This document shows positions 1 through 13,300 of a DNA stretch of 64,000 nt, one piece after another. Source of the DNA: Sporothrix humicola (lineage: Eukaryota > Ascomycota > Sordariomycetes > Ophiostomatales > Ophiostomataceae). The DNA is taken from NCBI GenBank assembly GCA_021396245.1, contig WNYE01000064.1, positions 1 through 64,000 of the forward strand. Reading direction: 5' to 3'. Position 1 is the first letter of the stretch. Every line of letters begins with the position of its first letter. The notes below the pieces were generated by a model. It did not search any database. It saw only the letters and a program-made list of their open reading frames with translations, and was not told the origin of the DNA. A program made the position numbers and the translations under genes.

Positions 1-75
<75 letters not shown>

Positions 76-140
76 CTTTTTTTTTTTTCTTTTCCGTTCC
101 CCCCCCCCCCCCCCCCCCCCCTTACTTGCTTTTCCGATCT
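1..140. repeat. Homopolymer tract with adapter-like end
   Basis: About 75 T residues are followed by mixed T/C, a run of C and then, at 128-140, GCTTTTCCGATCT. That motif differs at one base from the 3' end of the common Illumina adapter (GCTCTTCCGATCT). Read as sequence, this is most likely a contig-edge or read-end artefact rather than chromosome. A natural pyrimidine tract in an intron is the alternative. It matters because it cuts off the 5' part of the first gene. Confidence 0.6.
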
Positions 141-251
141 GGGACTCTTTTTGCGAGCTCCAATTACCCCAAAATCACCCCATTTTTTGTAATGTTCGGC
201 CATTTCGGCCTTTTTTTGCCGCGGTACTGACGTTATCTTCACAAAATATAG

Positions 252-793
252 ATGCGGCACTGACGGCATGGGACGTGAACCTGGCCACCGAGTCGTTTAC
301 GCACTCCAAGGACCTGGGCTCGCTCCTGCTGCTGCACAGCTCCACGGGCAACCGCAAGGGCCTCGAGGACCTCGACAAGCTGGCTGTGGAGGCCGGCGCC
401 TACAACGTCGCCTTCAACTGCCGCTGGCTGCTCGGCGATGTCGATGGCTGCATTGACGCCCTCACCAAGACGGGCCGTCTGACGGAGGCCGCCTTCTTCG
501 CCCAGACCTACAAGCCCAGCGCTGCACCGGCCGTCGTTGCCGACTGGAAGCAGAGCATCGAGAAGTCCAAGAAGGGCCGCGTCGCCAAGATGATTGCCGT
601 GCCCGGCGAGGACGACGAGCTATTCCCCGCGTGGGACGAGTGGCTGAAGCTGGAGAAGGAGGGCGGTTCTGCCGACCCGGCGACCCTGGCGGCCGCTGCG
701 GCAGCCGACACCAACGGCGCTGAGGAGAAGGAAGAGGAGGCTGCCGACGAGGAGCCGGCAGCAGAAGACGCCGAGGAAGAGGACGAGGAGTAA
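252..793 (+). CDS. SEC27: Coatomer subunit beta-prime (COPI), C-terminal exon, partial
   Basis: This is the terminal exon of the COPI coat beta-prime subunit, a WD40/alpha-solenoid protein that recognises cargo on Golgi-to-ER vesicles. Only the C-terminal solenoid is present. Diagnostic stretches are KDLGSLLLLHSSTGNRKGLE, NVAFNCRWLLGDVDGCID and GRLTEAAFFAQTYKPS, followed by an acidic Ala/Glu-rich tail ending at TAA 791-793. The exon starts after an acceptor AG at 250-251. A TACTGAC branch point lies at 225-231, and the first codon is split. The family is about 800-900 residues long, so most of the gene lies beyond the left edge. The methionine sometimes read near 275 is a GTG inside the exon, not a start. 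Identity is secure; the acceptor is inferred. Confidence 0.9.
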
Positions 794-3004
794 AGCGTAA
801 CGCAGATTACTACATGGCCCTGGAACAGCAACAAAAAACTTAAATGGGTCCCTCTAGCATAGAGGGTTTTCTCGATAGATGCAAGGGGATGGGAGTTTTT
901 CACGTCATTTTTTATATGTAATTTGGTTGTTGGGGAAAACGTCGTTTCAACTTTACGGCTGCTTCTTTTTGTTTCTTGCTGCGAATGAAAACAGCACATC
1001 GGTACCTTGGTTACGTTATGCCTTTATTGTCTACTATCTCTTGGGATCAAATGTGAAAAGCATACTCCCGCGATTGTGATGCTAGGCAGGCAAGAGAAAG
1101 TCTACGGTATATTATTTGGAAATAAATTGACTTGGTGAGGACTCAAATTTCATTGATAATTCGATCGGCTTTTTTTTTTTTTTTTTCTTTATAAAATAAA
1201 AGGCGAACAAAAAAAATCACGAGAGAAACAATGTCTATTTATTTTCTTTAAAAATAAAATTATCCACAAAAAATTAACGCACTGAACAATCTTCCTTTTG
1301 CAGTAAACAGTTCGAATGCTCTCATTGGTACCTTTTGTGATTCATTGCATGCTGCCTCCTTAATATATATGTTCCTTCAGCATCATCACCTACTCAACGA
1401 ATTTCATACGCAATCTCAAAGCTTGTAAACACAGACAGACCTTCTCATTTCAATAAGATATCATTAATTATGGATCTCATCAATCAGTGCATATCGCAAA
1501 TCTACTGGCTACCCCTTTTGCAGATGAATGAGATGAAAACACGGCTTGATATTTCACGATGCTATATCCCGTGCCTGTTATTCTGTTTCACAACGAATTA
1601 ATACAACGTTTTATTATGTCTATGATGTTTATATTGACTGTGCCATGTCAAACCCGGTTCATCGGGGCAAATGTCGGCACAAATTTGCACATTGACACAC
1701 ACTGGCACAAAAAAGGGGGTTCAGCCTATGAGTGAGTTCGCCATCCTGCGTCCTGGTTTCTGCACATCTACTCCGTACATTTCTGCATTTCTGCAGCCAT
1801 TTTTCCTCTTGGTAACCACACCTTTTTCTTTCACAGTTTTCACCACCACACCTCCTCCCTCCTCTTTTTCCAAGTTTCTCCAATTTTCACATGAAAGGCC
1901 AAGATCCCTTTGTCTGCAGCAGGAAAACTCGTATTGATTCCATGTCCCCCTCCTTTTCAGGACCTTGCAGGAGACGCCGACAAAGAAAAAAAATCCTTCA
2001 GTGATGTGCCACTTTACGCCCTGCCACCGCAACCACACAAAGGCATTGAGAGCATTTTTGTTGAGTGCAACACATCTCCGTGAGACCCGTGATAGCCGCT
2101 TCCCCTCACTATTCACATGCAAGTTTGGTGTTTTGGATTTTGACATTTTTGGTCAATTCACATTCACTTGTGCATCGTTTTGCTATTGTATTTTTTAATT
2201 GACTTTTTTTTATTTGTTTTATTTTTTAAGTTGGGTATTGAGTATCCCCCTGATTTTTTATTGTATCGTTGCCCCCGAATTCGTACCACAATCATAAACC
2301 AAACAATTAACAACTGTTTGTATCCAGGGAACGAGAAAAATCCCATTCACCGTCCCCGAGGTATCATCTTGGGTGTTGCAAAAAAAAAAAGCAAAATAGA
2401 CCAAAAACATAAAAGAGAGTTGCAAAAAAGAGCAGTAAATAGAGACGTAAAAAGAGTGCGGAAATCCAAAAAAAGTATTATATAAAAAAAAAAGACTCCA
2501 GAAAGAATAACGAACGAGCGGTGTAAACACCAACCCCAAGATCCATAATAAAAAAGGAACAAGAATAGACCAAGGGGCTGGAGATGCAGGTGATAGTTGA
2601 TATATCCTTCGAGTCGGAAAGGTCTGCTAAGGGAGTCCTTTACCAGCAAGTCCCGTCTTAGCTGGCGTCATTGAGATATTGATCCGAGGCCGTTCCTTGA
2701 AGGGGTGTGGTATAAAAGTGAGAAAGGGTAATAAAAAGTGTATAAAAAAACAAACGTCGAGATGGTCAACCAGATGTCATCCAAAAATCGACAAGAATTG
2801 ATGCCGGGGACCACAGCGAAAGCGTGAGATGATGAGTGGTGTGCTATGAGTGAGCGATATGTGATGCTATATGTGATGCTATTGTTGTCTCATTTCACGT
2901 CCTGGGCCCGAATGATAGAAAACCAGAAATCCGTTGAGAAAAAATGAAGGGTTGACAGCGTTGACTGCATTGACGAGTGAGATTGGCGAGGCCGTCAAAG
3001 CAAT
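794..3004. other. Intergenic region, SEC27 3' flank to DUF3712 gene
   Basis: No gene is supported. It contains the SEC27 3' flank, a T-run near 1171-1186, AT-rich stretches around 1150-1600 and 2150-2500, and short ORFs with no coding character. I see no transposon ORF, tRNA or tandem array. The AT-rich parts could be decayed repeats, but nothing in them is recognisable. Confidence 0.6.
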
Positions 3005-4243
3005 TTAAGAGCTGCTACTGGGGCACTTGGGGTTGAGGCCGAGCTTGCGGAGCGGGGTGCCGAGATCAACGCCGACGGTGGCGTTGTGGGTGGCGAGGGC
3101 ATCAGAGAAGTACAGGAGCTCCTGGCCGTTGTTCACGACGCTCTTGCCGGACAGATCCATGGGGACAACGCCGTCCTTGCACCAGGGCTCGGACTGAACG
3201 GCAGTGAGGATGGGGCCCTGCTGGATCAGGGCGCGGAGAGGGTAGGTGTTGTTGCCGGGCGACAGGATGACGTTGTCAATGTACGAGGTGCCGACCAGGC
3301 TGCCGTTGAGGAAGGTGTTGAAGGTGACGTTGCCCTGGGAGTTGAGTTAGTATTGATATTTCATTATACATTTATACATCCAGTGAAATTCAAAAATGCT
3401 TTTCACCGATTTCATGAATTTCATAGATTTTTTCATATTGCAACATAAAAATTCACATTCTGTGAGTTTCCACATCACAATTGAAAACCACAGAAACAGA
3501 CACGCTTCACTTACAATCTCAAAGGTGACCAGGGACTTGTTGGGGATGGTGGACGTGGTGTGGAAGTTGGTGCCATCGCTGAAGTTGGAAGCGCTGATGG
3601 AGTTGTTGGTGGTGCTGAGTCCGGCAAAGCCGTTCAGGCCGGGCATGGTGATGGTCTTCTTGAAGTCGACGCCGTAGCCCTTGCTGATGCCGGGGACGTG
3701 GACGGTGGGGTTGCCCTTGACGGTGACACGCAGGGTCTCGTTGTTGAGCAGCCAGGCGTTGAAGGTGGTCAGGGCAGCGACATCGGGAATGGCGACCTTC
3801 TGGCTGATGTTGACAGTCTGGAACGGCATGTTCTGGGTCTCGGGGAACTGGATGGTGACAAAGGGAGTGTGGCTGGGCTCGTCCTCGAGGTACATGACGC
3901 CCTCGAAAGCACCGACGGTGGCCTTGGTGGTGCCCGACTTGAGCGTGGTGTTGATGGAGAGAACAAAGTTGTCGGTCTCCGTCTGGAGGCAAGAAATACC
4001 AGTGACATCGAGCACGGCGGCGTTGATCTTGCTCTGGGCAATGTTCTTGACACCGACGAAGATGGTGAGCATCACCGCCAGGACGACGGCGAGGATGGCG
4101 AGGATGGCATAGAGCCACCACCACTTGCGCAGATGAGCAAAGACCTTGTGCTTCTTGCTGGTGCGCGGTGTGCCGCGCTCGATCTGCTCGGCGCTGACCT
4201 CCTCCTTGGGGGAGATCTGGGCTGCGGCTTCCGACGACGACAT
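3005..4243 (-). CDS. DUF3712 single-pass membrane protein
   Basis: Two exons, 3515-4243 and 3005-3334, encode 352 residues. The 180-nt intron has a GTAAGT donor, a TACTAAC branch point and a CAG acceptor, and is phase 0. The N-terminal ~40 residues are polar and basic. One transmembrane helix spans about 41-65 (WWWLYAILAILAVVLAVMLT). The rest is a beta-rich DUF3712 domain (LEA-like fold) with several N-glycosylation sequons, expected outside the cytosol or in the vacuole lumen. The protein ends CPSSSS. The ATG at 4243 is chosen because the longer ORF upstream is CT-rich, low-complexity sequence typical of a fungal 5' leader. DUF3712 proteins are common in ascomycetes and their biochemical role is unknown. 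Family assignment comes from the overall pattern, not from a search. Confidence 0.82.
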
Positions 4244-7200
4244 GGTTGGAGATGTTGACGTTGTGATGTTGTTGTCGGGTGAAGTTGGTGAAGGAAGGGA
4301 AAAGAGGAGAGGAAGCGAGAGTGAGAAAGGAAAACCAGGGTGAAGACCGGCGGGTTGGAAGCTTAAAAAGAAAAAAAAAGAAAAGGAAGAGAGAAGGAAG
4401 AACGGGAGTGAGATTTGGAAGACTGGGGTGGGAAGGGTCAAGACCAAATAGGAAACAGAGAAACAGGGGACTGGGGAGGGAAATTAAACAGAGATCCAAG
4501 ATCCGGGGCAGAGTGAAGAAGAAGAAGAAACGGAGCAAGGTGGTTTTTAAAAAAGGTTTAAAAAAAGAATCTGCCCGTGCTGAGTAGACCACAAGGAATT
4601 TTGGGGAGAGGGTCAGAGGCGTGTGAAAAAGAAAAAGAAAAAGAAAGAAAAGTAAGAAGAAAGAAAAAGTCGACAGGAGGGAAAGCTACGGGGTAAGGTA
4701 TGATATGGGGAAATGAGAAGCAGCGGGAAACTGGGAGGGTCCGGTATAAGAACCCAAAGAGGGAATAGTTCTTGAGCGAGAAGGTGCGAGGGTGGGGATC
4801 AGCGAGCAAGGAGGGGGGGGAGGCAAGAACGACGGATGTGAAGGGAAAGCTGGGAAGGAAGCAACGGCCTAGAGGCAGAATGCGGAGGTGCACGGGAGAC
4901 GAGCCAAGAAGGAGGCCGAACTAGCAGCTACAAGCCAACAGGAGAGAAAGAAAAGACGACTCTAAGCGCGCGAAGCATATGAAAGATCCAGACGGAAAAT
5001 ACGGCTTGGGAGGCGAGGAGGCAAGAGCGCGCAAGAGGCACGAGGAAGCGCAACATACAGACTTGCGATGAGAAATACTCTGCGAAATACACTGAGTAAC
5101 TGGCACACTTGCGCAGAAGATTGGCGGTGGAGCTCAATGTCCCGGCTATGGAGAGACATTTGCCATGAGTTGACGGCGGTCCTGGCCCAAAACGGAGAGA
5201 CCAGCAGCAACCTTTCCACAGACACATGGGAAATGTCTGGCGTGACGGAATGAGAGGCAGTGGAGCAGTCAGGACGGTTCTTGGTATTGGCAGCGTATCT
5301 GCGACCGTCTGATGCTTTACGGGAGGGCAGCTGGGCATATTGCTTCCAGATGTCAAGAAAAGGGGGCAAGAGCGAACGGTGCAGCTTCCGCGCAAAGACG
5401 CCAGAGCGATCGGCACCGCTTGTTCCCCATTGTGCATGGGGAAAGAGCAAACCAGCCACGACGGAAAGGGAGAGAAAGAGGACAATCAGAAGCAAAAATA
5501 ACAGGAAACAGCGAACAAGCACCAAAAGAACGAAAAGAACGACAAAAACGAAACAACGAACAAGGCCAAGACCCCAAGGCCCCCCAGTCTAGGCCCGGGG
5601 CTGCCCAGCACAGCCCGCCACGATCAAGCTTTTCTTCTGTTTTCCAACACAGTTTTTCTTTTTCTTTTTATTGCGTCCTCCTTGCTTCTGGGCACGCGTG
5701 GTGTTTCCCCTCACGACAAATTTGCCTTGCCCCATGTTTTCGACACGCTTGTTGTTCGTTTTCTTCATGTGTCAATCCAAGACCCTGTCCACCTTGCGCG
5801 TGCCTGCGTGCATGGCTCGCGCTTGTTTCCAGCTATTTGCCATGTTCTTGGAGAGATCGGCCAGACCAAGTTTGAAGTATTGCGGTGTATCTACTCCGTT
5901 GCTTTGGCCTGAGATGCTCACAGGTAAGATACACGAGTACTTATACATGCTTTCCTAGTTGGGCTTTTACATCTGGGGCACTCTTGGAAGGCGCTCTTCG
6001 AAAGCGCTGGCGCACATTGGCGCACGCAAACTCGTACTCATCTCGTACTGGCGCAAGATGGCAGGGAGAGGAAGGAATCAAGGGCAGACGTGAAGGCAAA
6101 ACGGGAGGAGCGACTTACATGGGCTGCGGCGAATAGGGGAGAGGAACACACCAAAAAGGCAGCCAGGGGACGGGTAGGACAAAAGAAGGCAAGAGGGGGG
6201 TGTCAGGTTGCAGCGGGCCAAGCATCTTACCAAGCGGTAGCCAAATTGCAGGCAGAGGATAGTGGGTGAAAGCAAATGGAAAACCGACGAGAGACGACAT
6301 GCGGGCAAGCCACACAAACAAGAAAGCAACAAGTCAGAAGGGCGAAAAGGGCAAAAGAGGCGAACGACTTGGACCGCTGCACAGACCAGAACAAGCCACC
6401 TACGAAAACATGCATGAATTGGAATCTTGAACAGTGATCTGTGCCTGTTCTTTCACTTGCCATTACCAGTAAAACAATCCCATCGCGCCTGCCGACAACT
6501 GCCAAAATAACTGGCGAGATCAACTGAACGGTCTCGATGGGTCCCTGTTGGTCTGCCGGGCATACTTCCGGATCTGGCGCTAGGCCAGTGGAAAGAAACG
6601 AACGGACAACAAAAAAGGGCCTGCTAGGCGGGAGACGGGGAACGGCAGACGATGCACTACAAAAAAAAAGTTTGGAGAAGACGCTGCAAAAGAAACGAGC
6701 GAAGCAAACAAGACTGAAAGGAAAAAGAAAAATTTAAGATACAAAAAAGGGGATCTTTCGTATTCGCCTTGCAGTTATTGCGCCGTCGTGCGATTTCAAT
6801 CAATGGCAAAGAGGGCAAAAGTCATAGTGTTCCACAAAAAGAGTCGAGAATGCTCCAATTGCTCCATTGCAATAGGCCCAGAAGTCTGGGCAATACTGGG
6901 TAATAGGCTTATTGTTTTCTGATGTTATGGCGCTTTATGCTTCACAAGCTAAAAAGGTAAAAAGTCGTCTGAAGATTCTGATTGAGACAGGAAGGACATT
7001 GGTGTTTCTGGCTTCGGTGGGCGACAGCGAGCAGCGACGTCGCAGTGCGGAGTCCCATGGCCCCTATCCCACAAAAACACGCCACAGGCCTAGCTAAATC
7101 CACACCAGCCAGCCCCGCTCCTTCCCTCCTTCTTCGTCGCGCAGACGGCCGCCACCCACGCCCGCGTATGCATATACTACGATGGCGCAGTGAAGGTTCT

Positions 7201-7334
7201 GATGCTGATGATGGGCTCTTACCTTTTCAGTTTTGAGGGACCCTTTCTATGATCCCTTTTGGGGAAGTACCCGTATCACTGTATGTCTGTGCAGAGTGAC
7301 ATTTTCGTTGATTCTCGCAGCGCATGTTTTCGGC

Positions 7335-7370
<36 letters not shown>

Positions 7371-10300
7371 AATAACAGCAAAACATTATCGTGCCATCAC
7401 GGCCCGACAAGAGCTTTCTCCTATCTTTCACGATGCTAAAAACGTTGATCGCAGGAGGCAAAGGGAGCAAAAGTCCACAGCAAAAGGTCCTAGCAACGTC
7501 CGCGACCGGCAGTTTGTTCTCGCTTGTGTTATCTTTTGGGTCTCTGATACGTCGTTTAGTATCTTACGCTGGAGGGGATGCTGTTGTTTCTGCCCGTTCA
7601 ATCTCCTTGACAATCACCCTTTATTTTCTTTTTTCCTCTTTCTCTGACAACTGCAACAGGGGCCACTGGGTGAGCCTGTCGAGCCTGTTCGACTGGCGAG
7701 GCCTGTGAGAGGGCAGAAAAAGTAAGAAAACGAAGAAAAAGAGGGTGATCGACAGCGCTGACCCGCAATAGGAGTGGCGCCAGGCGGGACCTGGAAAGGA
7801 GAGAAGCAGAAAAGAAGGAGACGAGTCGAGCACCAGTAACACCAGGAGCAAAAAAACTGGCAGAATTGAGATTGGAGGCCAAAAGCTCCTTCCCAGTTCA
7901 GAACAAGGGTGTGGAGGGGTGTGGTGACAAGGACGACAAGAGGGAAAGAGACAACAAGAGAGGACAGGAGGGAAGCAGGGAAGGAAGTGTACGTAATACC
8001 CCGGTCCAAAGTCACAAACTTGGCCTGCAGTAGCGCGGCCGTCCTCTGGTCCTAAAATTTCAGGTTGCACCAGGTGAAGAAGAGTGTGTTTGTCGGTTCT
8101 GTCGAGAGGCAGAGTGGTCGCATGTGCATTTGCTGTTTTGCTGCAAAGACGAGAGACCAGAAGGCCAGGCCAAAAAAAGGCACAGCAGAAATCCTCCGCC
8201 ATCGTGCTGTCTCTTGCCCTCCATTTTTTCTCTTCCCGTGCCATCCCTCCCCTCCTTCCCAAAGACACCCTACTGCACGCTAGCCGATGGCCTAGTGCTA
8301 AAAAGAGACGCAAAAGGACGCCAACATCTTGTCCCAGCCAGACACCAGTTTGCTGGTTCTTTGCTGCTGCTTCCTGCAAGCCAAGAGCCGGGAAGCAAAT
8401 GCCCGGTCACCAAGAAAATTCAAGACGATAAAGCTAAAAACAGATGAAGATGCAGCAGCTTTGGAGGAGGCGCACTCAGACACAAACACGAGGCAAAGAT
8501 AGAAAATACACTTTTCCCCTTCCCTGCAGCCCCATTTCCCCTCATTTTGGACTGGGCTCAAAGTCCGAGGCAGCTTGTGAAGGCTGCATCGCGAGAAATA
8601 ATAATCCGACCCTACGATGCAGGAAAAGACCCTGCGATGAGGGGAAAACGAAGGGGAAAAGGGGCGAGCTGTGCGTCTCGCCGTCCAAGAATGTCGTAGT
8701 GCAAGGTACAGATCGCAAGGTGAAGGTAAATACGGAGGAATATGAAAATATCACGACGGGCAGAGCCAGCATGAAGAGGGGAAATGGCTTCTCAATGGGC
8801 ATCAGCATGAGGGAACATGGGGTTCCAATTCCAGAGCACTCTGAGCGTCTGGGCATCTGGCGTCTGGGCGGCTGGGCGCCTGTGCTTTCGTGGTGGTGGT
8901 GGTGCTGGGCTGTTTCTCCACTGACCGTGCCCTTTTTTACTGTCATATTGACGACGCAATAGGCGCATTGTCCGGGCTCACATGTCAAAATCGATGTCTT
9001 TAATCTGGAGTTTTGGGTGCGTTTTCTGCTTTGCATTTCCTGGCCCCACTCTCCGCAATTCCTCCTCCAGTTCCTGACCTGCGCCTTTCCCTATTCTCCC
9101 ATTATTGCTTTGCCAATCTCGTATCTCACTTTCTCTACCCCAGAGTTGCTCCGGAGAGAGAGGCCTCGATGCACGAGACATAAGACGTACACAGTACACA
9201 TGTGGGCGGTCCCTTTGCCGGGACGAAAGGCAAGACCGTTCCTGCCCTCGCAAGCCATGGGGCCGTCACCGACCGGCCGCGAGGCCCTCTGCCCTGTTCC
9301 TTGTTATCATCTTGAGGGAATCGTTCGTTTTCCCCATACTAACAAGTTCGTCGCCCTCGGTGTTCCCAGTTTATTTTGTCCAATTATATTTTTATATTTC
9401 TGATCATCTCTGAGCCTCCCCCGCGGGGTGCGGAAAGCCGAGGAATCTGGAGAGTGGGAATGGGGGAATATGGAGCAGACGAAAATCCGGAGGAACAAAA
9501 ACATGGAGGAATCCGGAGAGAAAATCCGGAGCAAAGGCCAAGACGTCAATTGACAGATGTAATCCATCGTCTCTGTTAGGCCAGCCATGTTTTGTGCCTT
9601 TACACCTCGATGTTGTGGTTGATATGGCTCTGCTGGCTTCACAGAGACGATGCGATGATGTTGTTCACTTTCACGTGCCAAAAAATGCACCCGCAAGCCA
9701 GGTCCCAATTCGGAAGTAAAAAATTGTGGTCCCCCGTCCCCCCTCACCACTCTGCATAACATGCATTCCAGGTGTCCACTGTTCACACACAGACAGTGCC
9801 TGCATCATAATTGCACAAGTGGACACTGGACATTTTCCCTTTTCCAACGTCGCAATAGTCTTGCTGGAATATTGCCAAGTCTCTCGGCGACGACACACCC
9901 TTTTTCTCAGAGGAGTCGCGCCTCACCGCCCTGCAGCCACGCCGTAGACGTGCAGCGCGACCTACGGCGTTCGCCGTTGAAAAGGAACGTAGCAGCCACT
10001 GGAAGAGAAATTGAAGACATTGGAAATGCAAAGAAAGGACAAAAAAAAAGGAAGCAAAAGCCACAATACGGAGTACGATGGCCCCCAAGGGCGAGCCAAT
10101 ACAACAAAACATCCAATTTACGACGTGTTTTTCGCTTGGCTTTTCCTATTCCTTTTCCTTTCCGCCTTGTTCGCCTCCCGCCTCCCTGGGTTTGTTCTAT
10201 CCTTCTTTCTTTGTTGGCACTTTGAAGAAATCGCAGCGACAGAAAATTTCAGCTCGGTAGAACCATCGCGACTGCCGTTCCTTGCTGTTGCCGGCAGCTA

Positions 10301-13300
10301 AGCTTTAGAAAGGTGTGACGGTTACGACAAAGAAGAAGAGAAAGAAGAAAAAAAGCAAATAGGCAAGAGCAGGCGAGACATTACGGAGTAACGAGGTCGA
10401 GAACAGCCACAGGAAGAGACGACCAAAAAACGCGACTGAAAAAAATAAAGAAAAAATCAGGACATGCTTCCTTGGCGGCCCAGTGGCAAATAAGAAGCGC
10501 CGAATGGCACTTTTTGGCCTCTGTGGGGGGTGGAGAGAGAGTGTGTGTGTGAAAAGAGTGATTGAAAGCAGAAGGAGAGACAAGAAGCATGCGACCTGTG
10601 GTGAGTACGCATGTCTCAGTGATGTCTTGGGGAGGTTCTAGGTTCTTTCCATCTGCGGCCACCAACGTCCTTTGTTCCTCGATCCAGCAAGTACCCGTGA
10701 CTCGACCGTACCTTCCTGTACCCAAAACCCAAAAAAAACCAACAAGCACTCGTCCGTCTCGAGTCCGGCTTTGAGGTAGGACGACGCGGACTCTATTTCC
10801 CCATACGACCAAGTGCCTGGACTTGACTTTTACTTTTGACTGGCCTCTCCGGGGAAAATGCAAATTCAGGATGTCGACTCGAGGGCGAATGTATTGGCAG
10901 GAGGGAGAAGAAAAACTGCGCCGTCCGCCACTGGCTCTTGTTGATTCCTGAGGGAGTTTGGGCATTGAGGACCTGGAGGCCTGGTTTTAGCGGGCAGCCA
11001 GTGAGAGTCCAGCACTGGAAGGACTCGCCACAGCGCAATCTAGGGTCGGAGATTTGGGAGATTTGGGGTTTGGACTTTGCGTGGGCGACTCCAATTACTC
11101 GGTTCTGATTGGCTGGAGAGGAGGTCATCTGGTGGGGTATTGACAAGAGATGCACGAGTGCGCGTATTAATCTCTGTGTCGTTCATTTGGGTGCGTGTGT
11201 AAGATAAGATCGCTCTGAAAACGCTAGCATCGCAGAAAGCAGTACCGCGAACAGCTCGACACAGCAACTCTTTTTCTTTCGATAGAGACTTTCCGCTATG
11301 TGTTGGACGAGGACGGAATCTACGGCGATTTTGCTGTATATCGTCTATTTTACTACGTGTAGCGCACTTGATACACTAACTTTTTCGCCTTCCGCCCACG
11401 TTATGGGGCATTCGGGGCCCTCTAGGCCCCTCTCAGGCCCTTAAAGATCCCCATAAAAAAAGGACGGGTCAACGTCGAGCGAACAAAATACCGAGAGCTT
11501 TGACGAGAGTTGCGAGGCTCGAAAGGTTATTTTTCAACGGCAGAGAAAATTCTCTGCTTTTTTTTATCCTTTCGAGGTACTTTGTACGAGCGTCAATTTT
11601 TGGAGTATTGTTCTACACTCGCCTCTTTCGCCCCTCGACATAAATCCAGTTATTGGGGTAGCTTCCTGAAGCTGTCTGTTTTCGGATGGCACGGAATGAT
11701 GGAGAAACAGACAACGACCTCTTGCCAGGAAGCAAGTGACAAGTATCGAGAGAGCCGTCGCAGTTAATTCACCTTAATTTTGTGCCATTTCTCTGATCAG
11801 GTGGAGGGAGACACAGGACACAGCCATGCGCCGTCGCATCCAGCTCATCCACATTTCGCCTTGACAGACAGTGCAGCCGCCATTTTGGAGAGGCGAGAGT
11901 GGCAGATATATCGATATGCTTCGACATGGCGATATCTCGAAACATCAAAACCGGGATACTCTTGATATCCAGCGGCTTTATCAGGATCTCCGGGCACCGA
12001 AAAATCCCGCGTAGTTGCGGATATCCCGATTGCCATCGATAACACCCATTCCCACGACGCCCACGACATATGACGTTCCTCTTCGACATCGAATCGTGTC
12101 AAGCCAAAGTCGCTCAGCGGGCGCTGTAAGATGTTTGGCGTTGCAGTCTGACGACCGGCGGGAGGATTGGAAGGAAGAGAGAGGCACAAGAAGAAACATC
12201 GCACAGGGGATAATTGATGAACTGGGGCCCCTGTAAAAAGCACATGCCAATCACTGAGCGTGCTGCATGTTTTGCTGTGCGTGAGACGATGTTTGAATGT
12301 CGCATTTTCAACGCCCGTAATCCGTAGCTCGCTTTTTTGTCTGCGGTTTTTAATTCTGATTGACCATGGGCCCAGCAATCGTGCCTGCAATTCTCACTAT
12401 CCTAGGCGAATCCTGGGTGCATCCCGGACCAGTCTCCCAGCCCAGGCTTCTGGCCGATGTGACCCTCAGACAGTTGAAGATGCTCAAGATGCTCCACAGG
12501 CCTGGCAGTTTTGCAGCAACTTTGCTGCTGATTGTGAGGCCCTTGCATGGAATCTTGAAATGTGTGGTCCCTAACGGCAGGGGTGAGACGGGCCTCTGCG
12601 AATCCTTCCAAAGGCCATGGCTGGTCCTGGCTCGCCTGGCTTCGGAGGACCAAGTCCAGGGGATTGAAGGCCTGTCGCCGTAAGCCCACGATTTCGATGA
12701 GCACGATGTGCCGATTCTAATAACATGGTGAAGGAAACAGTGCTGTACACAGTAAAATACCGTAAATACGGCGGTTGTGTCCCTCTGCCGCCAGCCGTCT
12801 CACAATATCTCACAGGACAGCCCTGAGACGTCGCACTCGGCCGTTTTACAGAGGCAATATCCAGAGGACGGGTCCTCTCGACAGGCCCAGAACCATGTTG
12901 AACCATGTTGAAATCCGGACGACTTCCTATTCCAGAAGTTCGAGGTAGATTCAAAGTCAAGGTACAAATATGAGGCACTGCGCCGAACCAAGCTGAGACG
13001 TTAGCTGGGTGGATGACAATCCGAGACGCGCAAGGCCGTGATGATTATTACATGCGCGGGCAATCGACTTCGAATTCAACGACGTCTAACGACGACTAGA
13101 GGCGGCACCAATCGGCATCGGCCGAGAATGATCGAGTAAGGACCACGATCACAAGGAAAGACAAGGGACTGAAAGGGTAGACGCAAAATGCAAAACGCAA
13201 AACGCAAGTCGTAACCCACGAGCCAAAAAGCGGACAACACGAAGAGGCTGAAACATTAGCACGGGATACTTGCTCAAGATAGGGATGCGATTGGAGCCAG

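Noticed and set aside
1..120. Possible telomere or poly(A) tail of a retroposon
   Set aside because: No TTAGGG units and no target-site duplication; the adapter-like motif favours an assembly artefact.
7621..8379. 252-residue minus-strand ORF in the gene-poor tract
   Set aside because: Low-complexity Leu/Phe/Pro/Ser product from pyrimidine-rich DNA, with no motif and no supporting exon structure.
11285..11361. Short peptide-like stretch (ETFRYVLDEDGIYGDF) after an acceptor-like TCGATAG
   Set aside because: No partner exon upstream could be found and the stretch is only ~25 codons, so chance is the simpler reading.
12360..12683. 107-residue plus-strand ORF
   Set aside because: No signal peptide, motif or coding bias distinguishes it from chance.
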